Below are positions 13,848 to 24,929 of a DNA stretch of 64,000 nucleotides, piece by piece; positions within the stretch are counted from its first letter, which is position 1, and each line of letters starts with the position of its first letter. The DNA comes from Oreocharis arfaki (taxonomy: Eukaryota; Chordata; Aves; Passeriformes; Paramythiidae). Made by a program: the position numbers and the translations under genes. Below the pieces are notes generated by a model. That model saw only the letters and a list, made by a program, of their open reading frames with translations. It was not told the origin of the DNA and did no database searches. The stretch is from assembly GCA_013398015.1 (NCBI GenBank), contig VZRR01007713.1:263262-327261 (forward strand), read 5' to 3'.

Positions 13848-13991
13848 AAACTGCCCAGCTTTGGGCCTTACCTGGAGCAACGCAAAAAGATAATAGCTGA
13901 GAACAAGATTAAACTGAAGGCACAGAACATGGCTGCTGTGCTTCCCGAGAAAAAGCACTTCGTTCCAAAGAAGCCCATTCCAGCAATCAAG
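13848..13991 (+). CDS. DPYD: DPYD exon 21: dihydropyrimidine dehydrogenase, C-terminal part
   Basis: DPYD encodes cytosolic dihydropyrimidine dehydrogenase, the NADPH-dependent first and rate-limiting enzyme of uracil and thymine breakdown. This 144-nt, phase-0 exon encodes 48 residues from KLPSFGPYLEQRKKIIAENK to PKKPIPAIK, corresponding to human residues 875-922. It is flanked by GTTTCAG and GTAACA. Human exon 21 (c.2623-2766) is also 144 nt. The segment links the FMN-binding pyrimidine-reducing barrel to the C-terminal Fe-S domain. The start is well conserved, while the middle (AQNMAAVLPEKKHF) differs from human in sequence but not in length. No frameshift or stop is seen. Confidence 0.97.
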
Positions 13992-14964
13992 GTAACAAAA
14001 ATGCATGCATGAGAAATGATAGGCAGTTGACATGCACAGTCATTTCTAGCAGTTTGAGTTGGTTATTACTGCTTTTAAGCTTGTTAGAGGGCATCAAAGG
14101 GAACTCTTTATGCAGACTTTCTAGCTTTTAACCAAAATCGATGGGAAATGATTTGTGATGTACATGTATGGGTATTTCCCTACTGTCATTTTTCAGAATG
14201 AAGATGTTCAGGCAATGGAACAGTAGTTGCAGATCAAGCAGGGGTAATGCCTCGAAGAACAAAGCAGAACTGTTTAGAATTTCTTTCAGTTTGGATGCTG
14301 CAGTATGAGCTGTTCTGCATGATACCTTTGGATTACTTGCAGTGTGCTAAATGCCTCCATCCCTCATGCAGGATCGATGGCAAAGGCTGGTGTTCAGTAC
14401 ATATAAAAGCTGTGTCATAGCTTTAGAGATTGAACTTTTAAAGCTGGAGAATGTTTATCTAAGTAGCTGATCCACCGTCTACAATGAGTAAATGTCAAGG
14501 TAAAAATAAAACCTGTGACCCCTATCTACTGCATAATCCATACATTGAAGCTTTTCCCTTCCCTTAGGTAGTCAATAAATATCAATAAAATGAAAAGGCA
14601 TGAGCTAATTATTCCAGGTGTTCACTTTAGAGCTTACTTAAACTTCAATCTGAATAAGAAAAATTTTTTTTTATATCAGGATTCTCATGTAGACCATTTA
14701 TAAACCAATATGAAAATTATATCTGTTGGCCTTGTTGACTGTCTTCTTCATATATGGGAGAATATCAGATATCTACATGATCAGACATGTAAGAATTCTT
14801 GAAAAAATAAAGCCAAGCATAGAATACAATATGATCTGTGGCTCAAAAAACGACGTAATTCCCAAGGGAATTTTGCAGTTTGCCAATACATCTGGTATTC
14901 CAAGCGAACTGGTTGGATGGCAAAACCAGGCAAGGAGAAATTTTGAATTGTCTTCCTCTTTAAG

Positions 14965-15002
14965 TTAATTAGTTTAATTAACTTTATTTAATTAGTTTAA
15001 TT
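14965..15002. repeat. Two direct copies of a 15-bp AT-rich unit
   Basis: TTAATTAGTTTAATT occurs at 14965-14979 and again at 14988-15002, a 23-bp period. It contains TAATTA homeodomain-type cores. It may simply be a local duplication. Confidence 0.8.
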
Positions 15003-15721
15003 TGGACTGCTTATTTTGGTTTATGTCATGCGTTTGAAAATCTCCCCTCCTCTTGTGCTGAGGTTCCTTTCTATATATATACAAAAAGTTCCAAAGAACA
15101 GCAATCTACTCTTTTTTCCTCACTATGATGAGCATTTTCAAAGCCTGCTTGACCTCAGAGGTTTCATGGTTCTGTTCTCCTTGCAAGGAGAGTATTGATG
15201 TAGGGAAAAAGAGAAAGAAGAAGCAACAGCCAATAACTGCATTTTCAATGAGATGGCTTGCTTCTGAAAACAGCAGAAAACCAAAAAACTGATACCATCC
15301 AAAAGCAAGTAAACTGAATGAAGGGAAAAGTTTAGCAAGAGGGAGAAATGGACATGAAGATTAGAAAAAAAAACATTCAAATCTGAGGTCAGTGATTTAA
15401 CATGCCTGACTCTAAGCAGAAAAGCAGAAAAAGATCCAAGTCGTAGGAGATTAAAAAGAAGAAAAGAGACCCTAGTGCAGGGAAGAGGGAAATGAATTCC
15501 TCCAAACACAAACTTTTGTTTGCATAGGTATTGAATACTTCTGAGTGGTATCTGAGGAGCTTCTCAGCCAGGGAAATCAGGTTAGCATCTTCTCCATACC
15601 TTCAGGTAAATGTGACTGAAGCAATTAGAGGAAGATAGGCATTGCCAAAGCTGGCTCCTGGCAGTCTTTCAGTCTGACCATCTCTTCAGAAGGGAACGTT
15701 TTAACCATAGTGACAAAACCA

Positions 15722-15945
15722 GCAGTGAGAGGTGTTGTGTTGGGTCTGCTTGGCAAGGTTTGATAGAGGTGGGACTACAGAGGTGGCTTCTCTGAGAAGC
15801 TGCTGAAAGCTCCCCGGGGTCTGACAGAGCCACTGGCAGCCAGCTGCAGGGCAGAAGCACCCCTGGCAAGGCCAAGCCCACCGGCAGCGATGGCAGCGCC
15901 TCTGGGATAATGTGTTTTACAAGGGGGGAAAAACAGCAACTTCAG
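15722..15945 (+). mobile_element. LTR-like avian repeat, 5' fragment (copy B)
   Basis: The segment has the blocks GCTTGGCAAGGTTTGATAGA, GGTGGCTTCTCTGAGAAGCT and GCGCCTCTGGGATAATGTG. These match from memory the start of an LTR-like repeat common in birds, and the second half matches copy A at 9291-9490 in opposite orientation. CR1 ORF2 sequence follows directly on the same strand. The 3' boundary is approximate. No retroviral gene is present. Confidence 0.65.
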
Positions 15946-15959
15946 CCACAGAGAGGAGG

Positions 15960-16312
15960 GAGAATATAGCCTTGTCAGGAATCTGCTTGATAGAGGAGCA
16001 TGAAATAAAGCCCTGGAGGGAAGAGAGGCCCAAGCCAGCTGGTAATATTCAAGAATCACCTCTTCCAAGCTCAGAAGTGATGCATCCCAGCAAAGAGGAA
16101 GTCAGGGAAAAATTCCCGGAGGCCTGCAGGGATGAACAGTAGCTCCTGGACAAACTCAGACACAACAAGGAAGCCCTCAGAGAGCCACCGAGATGATCAA
16201 ACAGCAGGAGCACCTGCTATACAGACAGACTGAGAGACTTATGGTTGCTCAGCCCGGAAAAGAGAAGGCTCTGGGGGGACTCTAGAGCCCATTCCAGTAC
16301 CTAAAAGAGAGA
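15960..16312 (+). mobile_element. CR1 LINE ORF2 fragment joined to CR1 3' region
   Basis: Around 16040-16180 one frame reads SRITSSKLRS and neighbouring frames AKRKSGKNSRRPAGMN and LLDKLRHNKEAL, the decayed equivalent of the CR1 ORF2 stretch with KRKSGKNARRPAWMN. It is then joined, with a large internal deletion, to a CR1 3' segment (GATGATCAAACAGCAGGAGC, GAAAAGAGAAGGCTCTGGGG, CATTCCAGTACCTAAAAGAG). Multiple frame breaks make it a dead copy. It follows directly after LTR-like copy B. Confidence 0.8.
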
Positions 16313-17489
16313 TAGGTGCCCTTGAAAGAGCTATGACCCCTGCATTGGCTGGTTGTATTTTTGGAGGGTTGCTACCAATTTCCTGACCCCTCCCCAAAAT
16401 TTACTCATCAGTCTAATCAGCTGGTGGGTTGGTCATACGTAAATTCCAACATTTATATAAATGCCATATGCTGTCCAATTACCATTTATTTGTCAATTTT
16501 AAGCCCCTCTGTGATTATCCAAAATCTAATTTATTTTTGGATGGCTTTTCCCATGGCTTTTCTCTTTATTTTCTCTATTTTTCAATATTAATTGAAACTG
16601 CATAGTTTGATATTCGGTAGAGTTTTTTATTCTTTTCTCACTTGTCTGTAATATCAGAAATTGTGCTGTATGTAGATATGTGCCCTGGGTCTTTTCAGTT
16701 GCAGCTTTGTACAGCTCCCACAGATGTATTTGCCTACCTCAGGTTACCTGCTTATTACTTTAATTTCTTTCTTTATATGTTCCTGTGTTTTCTTCCTAAT
16801 AATTTAGTTCTTTGTCCTTCAGGGCCTATACCACAATATTCAGTCACCATTTATCTGCTTATTTTATTCCCTCCTTTTTTTATTCCAGAAGTCTTGCTGT
16901 AGAGATTGTTTGGTAGTTCAAACATTCTGGCATAGCTCTCTTAGCTAGGGCATGACATGCTGTTCCACCTGCTGGAAAAATATCCACAGAGATCCTCGAG
17001 CTTAAATTCCTTGTGTTTGAAATATTTTTCACCCTTGTTTGTACAGATACATTTACATGGTCTTTTGCACATACATAACATGCAAGTCTTTTTTTGCTGA
17101 TGTGTAAGCACCCGTCTAAAAGCCAGCACTGCGGGAGGCATTTAGCCACATTTAGTCCAGTGCTGAGCTAAATCTCTAAAAGCCTCTTGAGAGGTGAGGA
17201 ATATTGAAGTAGGGACAGCGCTATTTTGCCATAACTATTTTGCCATTGAACCATTTGGATCCTTCCTGGCATGTGTCTGTGTGGTTTGATATGAGTGGTT
17301 TTACCTTGTGCTTGCCTGCCTAGGAAAGGCCATATTGTAATCTTCATCATAAATGTGGAGATGTTGCATGTTTCAGGTGGAGCTATGCATGTGTCTCCCC
17401 TAATTTATGGGACTCTGAGGCTGCTTCTCCCAAGTATTTACTCCAACATGAATCACAGAAATAATTTTCCCTGCAGTAGTCCATAATGG

Positions 17490-17546
17490 TCTCTCCCTCT
17501 CCCTCTTCCTCTCCTTCTCCCTCTCCCCCTCCCTCTCCCTCTCCCC
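17490..17546. repeat. (CTCCCT)n pyrimidine microsatellite
   Basis: About 57 bp consist solely of C and T in CTCCCT-like units. Such polypurine/polypyrimidine tracts can adopt triplex DNA. It lies in DPYD intron 21. Confidence 0.92.
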
Positions 17547-17879
17547 TGTTGTATCTGCTGGCAAGATCAGCAAAAGTTACTTACTTTGATAAGCTGCTTG
17601 TCAACCTGCATTTTTTCACTGTGATGGTACCTGTTCATCTAATTTTATAAAATACCTAAAAGTTCCTTGGATTTTCTTTAATTTAGTTTAAATGAAAACT
17701 TGTATCAACTCTAGAGTCTTCTGGTTCAAATCTTTTCCTGAAACATGCTCAAGCATATTAAACAGCATCATAACTAAACCAGAAGACTGAGACACTTTGT
17801 TCTGCTAGTATTTTACCTTTTCTGAACATTGATCATTGAATTCCAGCCCTTTATTTTTTGCTTGTTTAGCCACTTCATG

Positions 17880-17945
17880 GCTAGTTAATTTCAGAGCTCT
17901 GTTGTGTCACAGGCCACTGTCAGAGGCCTTATCAAACATTAAAAT
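17880..17945 (-). mobile_element. Possible ancient CR1 RT fragment
   Basis: The reverse complement gives a frame reading MFDKASDSGL*HN, reminiscent of the CR1 reverse transcriptase block FDKAFDTVPHN. The similarity is short and decayed, so this is tentative. Confidence 0.3.
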
Positions 17946-17951
17946 TACTGG

Positions 17952-18007
17952 GGGGTTTGGATTTTTTTGGTTTTGGTTTTTTGTTTTTGGTTTGGGGTTT
18001 TTTTTTG
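17952..18007. repeat. T/G-rich low-complexity tract
   Basis: Runs of T broken by GG, in the style of GTTTTTTG, form low-complexity sequence within intron 21. The predicted peptides through it (FGFFWFWFFVFGLGFF) are artefacts of composition. Confidence 0.8.
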
Positions 18008-18137
18008 ATTTATTACTTCACAGTCTTCATAAAGATTTGTGATCAATACACAAAGCATAATTTTCATTACAGAAAGCATATTGACTTATGCCACAAAGGT
18101 TCATCTAAGTGGGCAACAGTCGCAGACATACAGTGTG

Positions 18138-18228
18138 ATTTTTTGGGATTGTCCTGTGCACAGCCAGTAATTGGACTCAATGATGTGGGTCCCTTCCAGC
18201 TCAGGATATTGTATGATTCTATGATTTG
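18138..18228 (+). mobile_element. CR1 LINE 3' end
   Basis: GGATTGTCCTGTGCACAGCC, then AATTGGACTCAATGATGTGG, GGTCCCTTCCAGCTCAGGAT and a terminal ATTCTATGATT repeat form the classic 3' end of an avian CR1 element. Only the 3' UTR survives. The better-preserved terminal repeat suggests a younger copy than the one at 19.9 kb. Confidence 0.92.
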
Positions 18229-18965
18229 AATTATTTTGTAAGTCCCACTTTAGCTAGTACTGCAACTGTTACATTGAAAACAAGGCTTAGAGGTCCCCAA
18301 ATCTCAGAGTACCTTTAGTAGCCTTTTTTAAGGATTGGCAAAGCATCTGTAATCTTTCAAGAAAAGTTAGTTTTATGTATTTTTGTGGGCTACTTTACTG
18401 TAAATTTACCTTGGTCGTGTACCCTCAGCTTCTGGTGACTTTTTATTCTTTAATCCATAGTTTTCCTTCTAACATTTCTTCTTTTCATCTCTCGCTCTCT
18501 GACCGTACCTCACCTTTATTGCCAAAAAAGATCAGGTGGAAGGCAGGTACCTCTCTAATGCGTGTTCCCTTTGAACTTGCTTTATGGCATGCAGTACCTG
18601 CACTGTGTATGGCTCTCTAATGAGAGGCCTGTGATGTTCATCATCTCTAGACCACAGTGTGGTCTTTTACAAAAGCATCTGCATGCAGATGGACACAGCA
18701 GGTCTACAAGGACCAGAGTTGAACCGTTAATTGTATTTGCAAATACAGGTTTACTAAATGATGACTAATGAAAAGCTAATTACCATAAAATGTTTGATAC
18801 ATTAACATTAAAATGCAGCTATTACAGAATTGCAAAAATAATATCCTGCTGAACAGATCTTCTCCTTGTGTATACTGAAACCCACTTCTGCTTAGCTTAG
18901 TGACAAAAAGAATTGTTTTTTCTGTATTCATTAGTAACATAAAACTAATGGATTCTGCTCTGATT

Positions 18966-18979
18966 CTCTCCATAGCAAC
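18966..18979 (+). promoter_or_regulatory. X-box-like (RFX) motif, one mismatch
   Basis: CTCTCCATAGCAAC matches the RFX consensus GTHNYYATRRNAAC at all positions except the first base. It lies in DPYD intron 21. Binding is inferred from the motif only. Confidence 0.3.
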
Positions 18980-19137
18980 TGAATTCCCTGACAGTTCCAG
19001 TTGCAGGACTACATTCCTTTCCCAGTTTTTTCAGTACGGTTTTGTTGAGAAGACGAGGACAGCACAACAGTAATCAAAAAGAGTACTCTAGGTCCCTGCT
19101 GTCGCAAAGGTGCGGCTTAGGACCAAATTTAACTTCC

Positions 19138-19268
19138 AGTTTTGTTTTGGTTTTTTTGTTTTTCTTTTTTAAATTGCTTCTGGTAATGCATAAGCCAGAA
19201 AGAACACAGCTTGGCTTTCAGAACCTGGCTTCTGTTTGCAGGTCTGGCAGTTGGCAAAAAAAAAAAAA
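19138..19268. repeat. T-rich run and A13 homopolymer
   Basis: A T-rich run at about 19140-19172 and a run of about 13 A at 19256-19268 flank roughly 80 bp of ordinary sequence. I see no retrotransposed gene between them. Confidence 0.7.
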
Positions 19269-19894
19269 TCTGTAAACAGTGCAAATTTGATCTGGAAGCC
19301 ATTGAGATATACCAAGTGTGGAATCCCATAGTGCCATTTTAGACAGTTGCTTTTTGGAGTGAAACTGCTTTAAATGGGGAAAGCTGATTATTTCTTGCTG
19401 CACTGTTTATTTTGTTCCAAGCATTTATGATTTGATGAAAACAAGAAGCTCTGAGATGCTGTAAAAGAGTGCACCTGCAGAACATCTTTTAAGTACCATT
19501 GCTTTTTTAGCCAATAGTATCTTGAAACTTTGCAAATGAATAAAGATACAGTTTTTGCTTGAGAGAAAGAAGTGATTAAAAGACACAACACCAATGAGTG
19601 TAAATGAGCAGTAAATCATTGACACAGTCTTTTGAAATCACTTTCAGGCCTCTAAAGTGCCATCATGCTCCCTATTTGGGATTCTGAGTCCCCAAAAGTG
19701 TATTTTTGTGATTTTGTGAGAAGTGAGAGTTGGTTAAAAATGCAGAAATCACCATGCCTTATGCATTGTTTTCATTATTCCCTTTGTAAGTTTGTAGCTG
19801 GAAAAATCAATTTTGATCATGTTGTTTCAAGCAACCATTTCCTGAGCTATCTAATGCTACCCTAAACCTCGGACTGTCTCCCCCCTCTCCTCCA

Positions 19895-20225
19895 GCTGTT
19901 TCCCTAGGAGGGCATTAACCACCTCACTCCTTTCCCATTTAAAAAACCTTCTCTAATTCCAGCTTTGAATTTTTTCATGGTTGGCTTATAATCATGTGTT
20001 CTTGTGCCAACACTGTCATTTAGCTTAAACAGCTCTTTTTGCTCCCTGATGTATATATATATAGAGAGAGAGACATTATATTCCTGCTCTGCCATCATCT
20101 TCCTAGGCTAAACATCTTGTAAGGTTCTTTTTGTCTTCTCTCACAAGCAAGGCACTCGATTCCGTGATTATTTGAGTAACCCATCTCTGCAACCCACTTG
20201 AGCTCTGTGGGTTTTGTGAACATCC
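19895..20225 (-). mobile_element. Ancient CR1-type LINE fragment
   Basis: Blocks such as TTGTGCCAACACTGTCATTT, AGCTTAAACAGCTCTTTTTG and CTAGGCTAAACATCTTGTAA match from memory a 3' region of older CR1-like LINEs shared with turtles and crocodilians, in reverse orientation. A short TATA/GAGA tract (20052-20072) interrupts it. Heavy divergence fits an old, pre-avian insertion. Confidence 0.75.
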
Positions 20226-22119
20226 AAACAATATTTAAAGAATACAAATACGAATCCAGAACCTCCCTGCGAAAATTACCTATGCTTTTTAAACATGTGG
20301 TTTTTTCAGACTGAAAAGTTCTTCACTATCAGGAATCTCCCCCTGTTGATACTTTTGTAACACAGGCAGTACAATTACTACTTAATTGTATGTTGTGCAG
20401 GTTTTACATCATTTCTTTAAATTCCTGAGCACACAGCTCATGAGTTGCAGGCGACGTGCATTTTTGGCAGTGGAATGTTTGGGGGCTGTATACACACAGG
20501 AGAGGCTTAAGGATACTTAGCGTTGCTGGGGGCAGTAGATCACACACAGACGTGTATTTTGAAACCTGTAGCAGGTTCAAAAGACAAGGCTTGTCAACAG
20601 ACAAGCCTACATGAGAGCTGAAACAAGCTGGAGCTGAATTCTACCTCTACAGTATTTCAACTGACACAGAAGACTGGAGACACCTGAAAACTGCTGTAAA
20701 TCCAGTAAATCCATGAATGTTTCTGAGTAAGAACTGGAAGTGAAAAGATGGGGGTGTAAGCAGTTCTTAGGAGATCACATTTGATTTAGTTACTGTAGTT
20801 CATCAGTGGAGTCACAGTAAAGGGCTCCGTGTTCAAGTCTTGTTCTAGTAAAAAGTATTAGCTGAAACACTTTCATAGTAGTTAATTGACCTTTTACAGT
20901 AGTTTAAGCAAACAGATTTTACTTCACATTTGCAGTGAATTTGGTCCATGCACAAAATCAGCTTGCACAGCTCAAGTGATGAGTGTTAACTCATTAAGCT
21001 GTGATAACTTGCTCACAGTCATCTGTCCACGCTCATCATGCTGCCTTTAGCAATGTGCCATAGCTGTTTTATGCTGAAAGAGCATTAATGTTCTCTGCAT
21101 GTTGCTGAGAAGAATTGGAAGGCTTTTAGCATTAAATGAACGCAACCAAGGTATTTCACATGGCAGCAGCTATGGGGTTTGGCAGAGAAAACATTTGAGG
21201 GGTGTTGGAACAAAGAAACATTACAATTTGCCAGTCTTTCTTCCTGGGCATAGGATTTGGTTGTATTTTCTACCTCAACAGTCACTAGGAGCAACTTCAT
21301 AGATCGTAATACTGCATCCAGTGAACGTAGAAATTTGTCTCTGCATAAAGATACTATTGTACAAGTGCTGAAGACCAGGTAGACCTCATTCTTTCAGAAA
21401 ATAGTGCTGGGTTTGCAAGTTCTTAACAGACTAGGAACACAAGGTTGGACTTATTTCTGCATTTAATTTATGTAGCAGAGCTTTCCTTGTTGTGGTATGT
21501 ACCCGTGTGCTGCGCTGCCATACACCTTTTGCAGCACTGATGTGTGTAAGGTTGATGCCACAAGTTCCTCCCTGTGAAGTTAACAGATCTCGTAGGATTA
21601 GACCCAGAGCTTATCTCTGTACAGTATTTGCAATAAACTGAGGATCATGTCATTCATGCATCTTGCTAAAGAGAGAAGAGCTGTTATTGTTCTCTCTCGT
21701 TTTTTTCTTTCCTTGCTGTGAGTTCTTAAATCTGTGCTAGTGGGAAGTGACCAAAGATGATCTCATTGCCACTCCTGTTTTACATTCCATTTTGTTCCTT
21801 GAAGTTTCGCCCAATCATGGCAAAACGACAGCACATGCAAAATCGAGTAGTAAATGTGTAACCTATTTGCAGAATGTGTTTGTACACAATGTATACTTCT
21901 AGTACCGCCTACTTTCAAAATGTGCCTGTGTGGAAGACTCTTTGTATTTTACAGGGGATACGAAGGTCAGCCTCTTGGAAATTTAAAGAAAAATCCTAAA
22001 CATCATCAAAATGCATGGCCAAATCTTCCATGTTAAAATACTAGAGAGCGCTCCAGTGCAGCTATGGAGACTGCCTAGGTATCTTATAAACGAGTCGATA
22101 ACTTTTTTCTTCCCCCTAG

Positions 22120-22260
22120 GATGTAATTGGAAAAGCACTGCAGTATATTGGAACATATGGTGATCTGTGCAACACAGAGCAAGTTGTGGCTCTGATTGAC
22201 GAGGAAATGTGTATCAACTGTGGCAAATGCTACATGACCTGTAATGATTCTGGCTACCAG
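22120..22260 (+). CDS. DPYD: DPYD exon 22: first C-terminal [4Fe-4S] cluster
   Basis: This 141-nt, phase-0 exon encodes 47 residues, from DVIGKALQYIGTYGDLCNTE to YMTCNDSGYQ, corresponding to human residues 923-969. Flanking signals are CCCCCTAG and GTAAGA, both strong. The motif CINCGKCYMTC supplies the cysteines equivalent to human 953, 956, 959 and 963, ligands of one [4Fe-4S] cluster. In the enzyme the C-terminal clusters pass electrons across the dimer toward the FMN site. Residue 27 of the exon is Asp, equivalent to human Asp949, whose change to Val (c.2846A>T) is a known low-activity allele. Exon length is identical to human c.2767-2907. Confidence 0.98.
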
Positions 22261-22595
22261 GTAAGAGCACAGCTGTGATTAGCAGAGAGGCACGATGAGT
22301 TATCTTTCTGCTGCTGGGAAGAAAGAATTTACCTTCTGTTAATGAGCAGGTGGCAAAAACAGATGCCTAAAATGTTGAATTCAAAGCCCATCATGCTCCC
22401 AGGCTCTGGCTCACAAGTCGTGCCGGAACACGGCTGGTCCTGGGGGGCTGCACAGACCACGTCACTGTCACAGGGCTGCAAGTGGGCTTCTTTACAAGAG
22501 GAAGAGAATGAAGGAGCCCCAAGCAGAATGGCAGTGAATGTAGTTCTTGATGGTTTTCAAGAAAATGAAGGCGAAAGGGAAGAACACATCCCTTC

Positions 22596-22609
22596 CCACC
22601 AGGGGGATG
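22596..22609 (+). promoter_or_regulatory. CTCF-like core
   Basis: CCACCAGGGGGATG matches the first 11 positions of the CTCF consensus CCASYAGRKGGCRS and then diverges. It lies in DPYD intron 22. This is motif evidence only. Confidence 0.2.
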
Positions 22610-23946
22610 CAGGGATACAAGGGCTGGTCTTACTGCCAAATGCTTTTTAAGAAACCCAGTTCTTGTTCCCTCAGAGTAACCAAACTAATTCAGGTTTCAG
22701 GCAGATGGGGTTTTGTTTTGATCGTGATAGAGTTACAAATCCTTTCGCCAGGATAACTGCCAGGGTGTAGAGCAGCAGAATGAAGTTTGCAGAAATCATC
22801 GTGACCAGAAAATGGCCCAATTTGAGCTGAGGCTCCTGTTTGCAGCAAAGTATTTTTCTGATTGCTCAATATGGTAGCACGTTGTGTGAAATATATCAGC
22901 ATGTCTAGGTGCCATTCCATGCCATGTCCACTGGAGCTGATGGACTGGTCTGCAGTAAAAAAGGCAGTACAGGAGGGCTCATCTTCTTTTAGAGAACCAA
23001 AATATGGTCTAGCATGACTTTCATGGAATCCAATATGCAGCAAGCAATAATTTCTACATTAATTTTTCCACACATCTTAGTCTGAGAAGAGCTTGTCTAA
23101 AACAAACACTTTAACTGAGCACCAAGTCTCCTTTGGACACCATGAGTTTTTTTTTCCTCTTTAATTCAGTCTAATCAATAATAGGTCTGATGAGTTGAAC
23201 TACATAAAGTCACAGAAAGAAGTCTTCCATTGAAAATCAACTGCAATTGAAACAAGTATGTCACAGCAAAAGTTTTTTCCACTGATACAAGAAAATTAAT
23301 GCTGTATTTATACAAAAATAGATTACTATGGTAGCCTTTTAACTTTCTAAATTTCTTCTTGACATTGAGATCTTCACCTCTTCCCCTTCCATCAGATTTC
23401 TCAGGAATATTATATTTTTCATATAACCCTTAGAAAGCAAAAGATTCCGTTTAGATGTAATAAATTTTATTTTCTGTAACTGGAAGAAAAAAAATCAGCA
23501 TCAAAAGAACCAAAGTTTAAATCCCCAGAAGGTTTTCTAAGCACAAAAGAAAGATGCTTTTTCCGTATTTAATTATGGAAATTGAAAAGAAATTAATTGA
23601 ACAGAATTGCAAAGGAATTCTTGATTGCAAATAAATCAACAACAACCCCCCTCACCTTCAAAACAGCATCTGCTTTATGCTTCCCTTTGTTTCAGAAATA
23701 TCCATGCTGCTCTACGCAGCTGTCACCTTGTATGACTCCAACAGAAAAGCTTTCCTTAATTTAAAGTCAGCACTGTAGTCCTGACTTCCTCTCCCTCTTT
23801 GAACTCCCTTTCAAGATGTGCATTGTTGTTAGGGAGAAAGAAAGGAGTCCTCCTTAAATACTCACAAGCCAGAGCTCTCTTTGTGCTCAAGCTAAAGTAA
23901 AACTCAGAGATCCAGGGCAGTTACTACAGACTTCATGCCCTTGCTG

Positions 23947-23960
23947 GTTGCTACAGCAAC
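23947..23960. promoter_or_regulatory. Symmetric X-box-like (RFX) motif
   Basis: GTTGCTACAGCAAC consists of two perfect inverted half-sites, GTTGCT and AGCAAC, with a 2-bp spacer (AC rather than the usual AT). RFX dimers bind such sites. It lies in the last DPYD intron. Confidence 0.35.
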
Positions 23961-24929
23961 TTCTGTGCCTTCCTAGTACTGAAACCCCAAACGCCTCAAA
24001 TGTGCCTTTGGAGCTGACCTGCAGCAGCACCAGTGCTTGCCATCACCTCCCTGCCTCCCCCAGATGCTGACAGTGGTCAGGGAGATTTGCTAAGGCACTG
24101 CTTGTGTGCCAGAGTTCAACTTTCAGGTCTGATTTTCCCTCCTAAACTCTTCAAAGTAGATATTCAGTGTTTTCGGCACTTTTAAAAGTTTTTTACTTCT
24201 CTAGTCTTGCTTCTTAGATATTGACACTTTTGTGGTTGTGTGATGCTTTTGATTTTGCTTTTAATTGTCATTTCCATTATAACCACGAGCTTATATTGTT
24301 GAGACTGCAATTGTTATTTCACATTCAAATACACTTATCACCCTAATTGGAAATGAGGATTCACTGCATGGAACGTGAGAACTAAAGCAAGCTCTGCCTG
24401 CCCCAAACTCTGATATTCCTTTCACAGATTTGCAAAGGAAAGTAATCACATGAGGCACAATGAGCTCTGTTTTTCTCTACTGTTTATTAAATTAGATTGT
24501 TTATGCTGTGCCGACAGTAAAAGCCGAAGAATGCCTTGTGATGGGCATTGTGCTGAGGCCGTACAGGTGTCTGGTGCCTCCTCTAAACCAATAACCGCAG
24601 CACACTGATATCTTAGGAAATATTTCCTTCACGTGAAGGAGAAATACCCTCTGGGAGTTTAAATATCATGGAGCAAACTCCTCCTTTTGTAAGCAGCCCT
24701 TGTGACCCACGAGCATTTGCCGAGGTGTAATTTGGCCCACCTCTCTAATTTCGCAGTGTCTGGGGGGGGCTGTTTTGTTCCCTGCCAGTGGATCAGTTGC
24801 TATAGCTGCAGTGCAGACTCACACCGAGATGTCTCCAAGTGCTGTAGCGCAGGAAACGCAGGCACCGGAACGGGAGCAATTCTGGCCTTTTCTGTGCGTG
24901 ACATCAATAATGTTTATTCCCGGTCGCAG

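Larger units (their letters stand above)
13992..22119 (+). other. DPYD: DPYD intron 21
   Basis: This 8,128-bp intron runs from GTAACA to a strong pyrimidine-tract acceptor (TTTTTTCTTCCCCCTAG). It contains the second LTR-like copy, several CR1 fragments, a (CTCCCT)n tract, T-rich runs and one X-box-like motif, listed separately. The remaining blocks (roughly 14.0-15.7, 16.3-17.5, 18.2-19.9 and 20.3-22.1 kb) are AT-rich with no recognisable exon or RNA gene. Confidence 0.93.
22261..24929 (+). other. DPYD: DPYD intron 22
   Basis: This 2,669-bp intron starts with the good donor GTAAGA and ends at CCCGGTCGCAG, with a short pyrimidine tract. The exon 23 frame stays open upstream for about 76 codons, back to 24702. 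That stretch has no conserved protein sequence and is treated as intron. A CTCF-like core (22596) and an X-box-like palindrome (23947) are listed separately. I recognise no repeat element in it. Confidence 0.92.

Noticed and set aside
24702..24929. Open frame continuing upstream of DPYD exon 23 as if one 132-codon gene
   Set aside because: The human protein and the exon 22 phase join exactly at 24930 after CAG; the upstream part has no conserved sequence.
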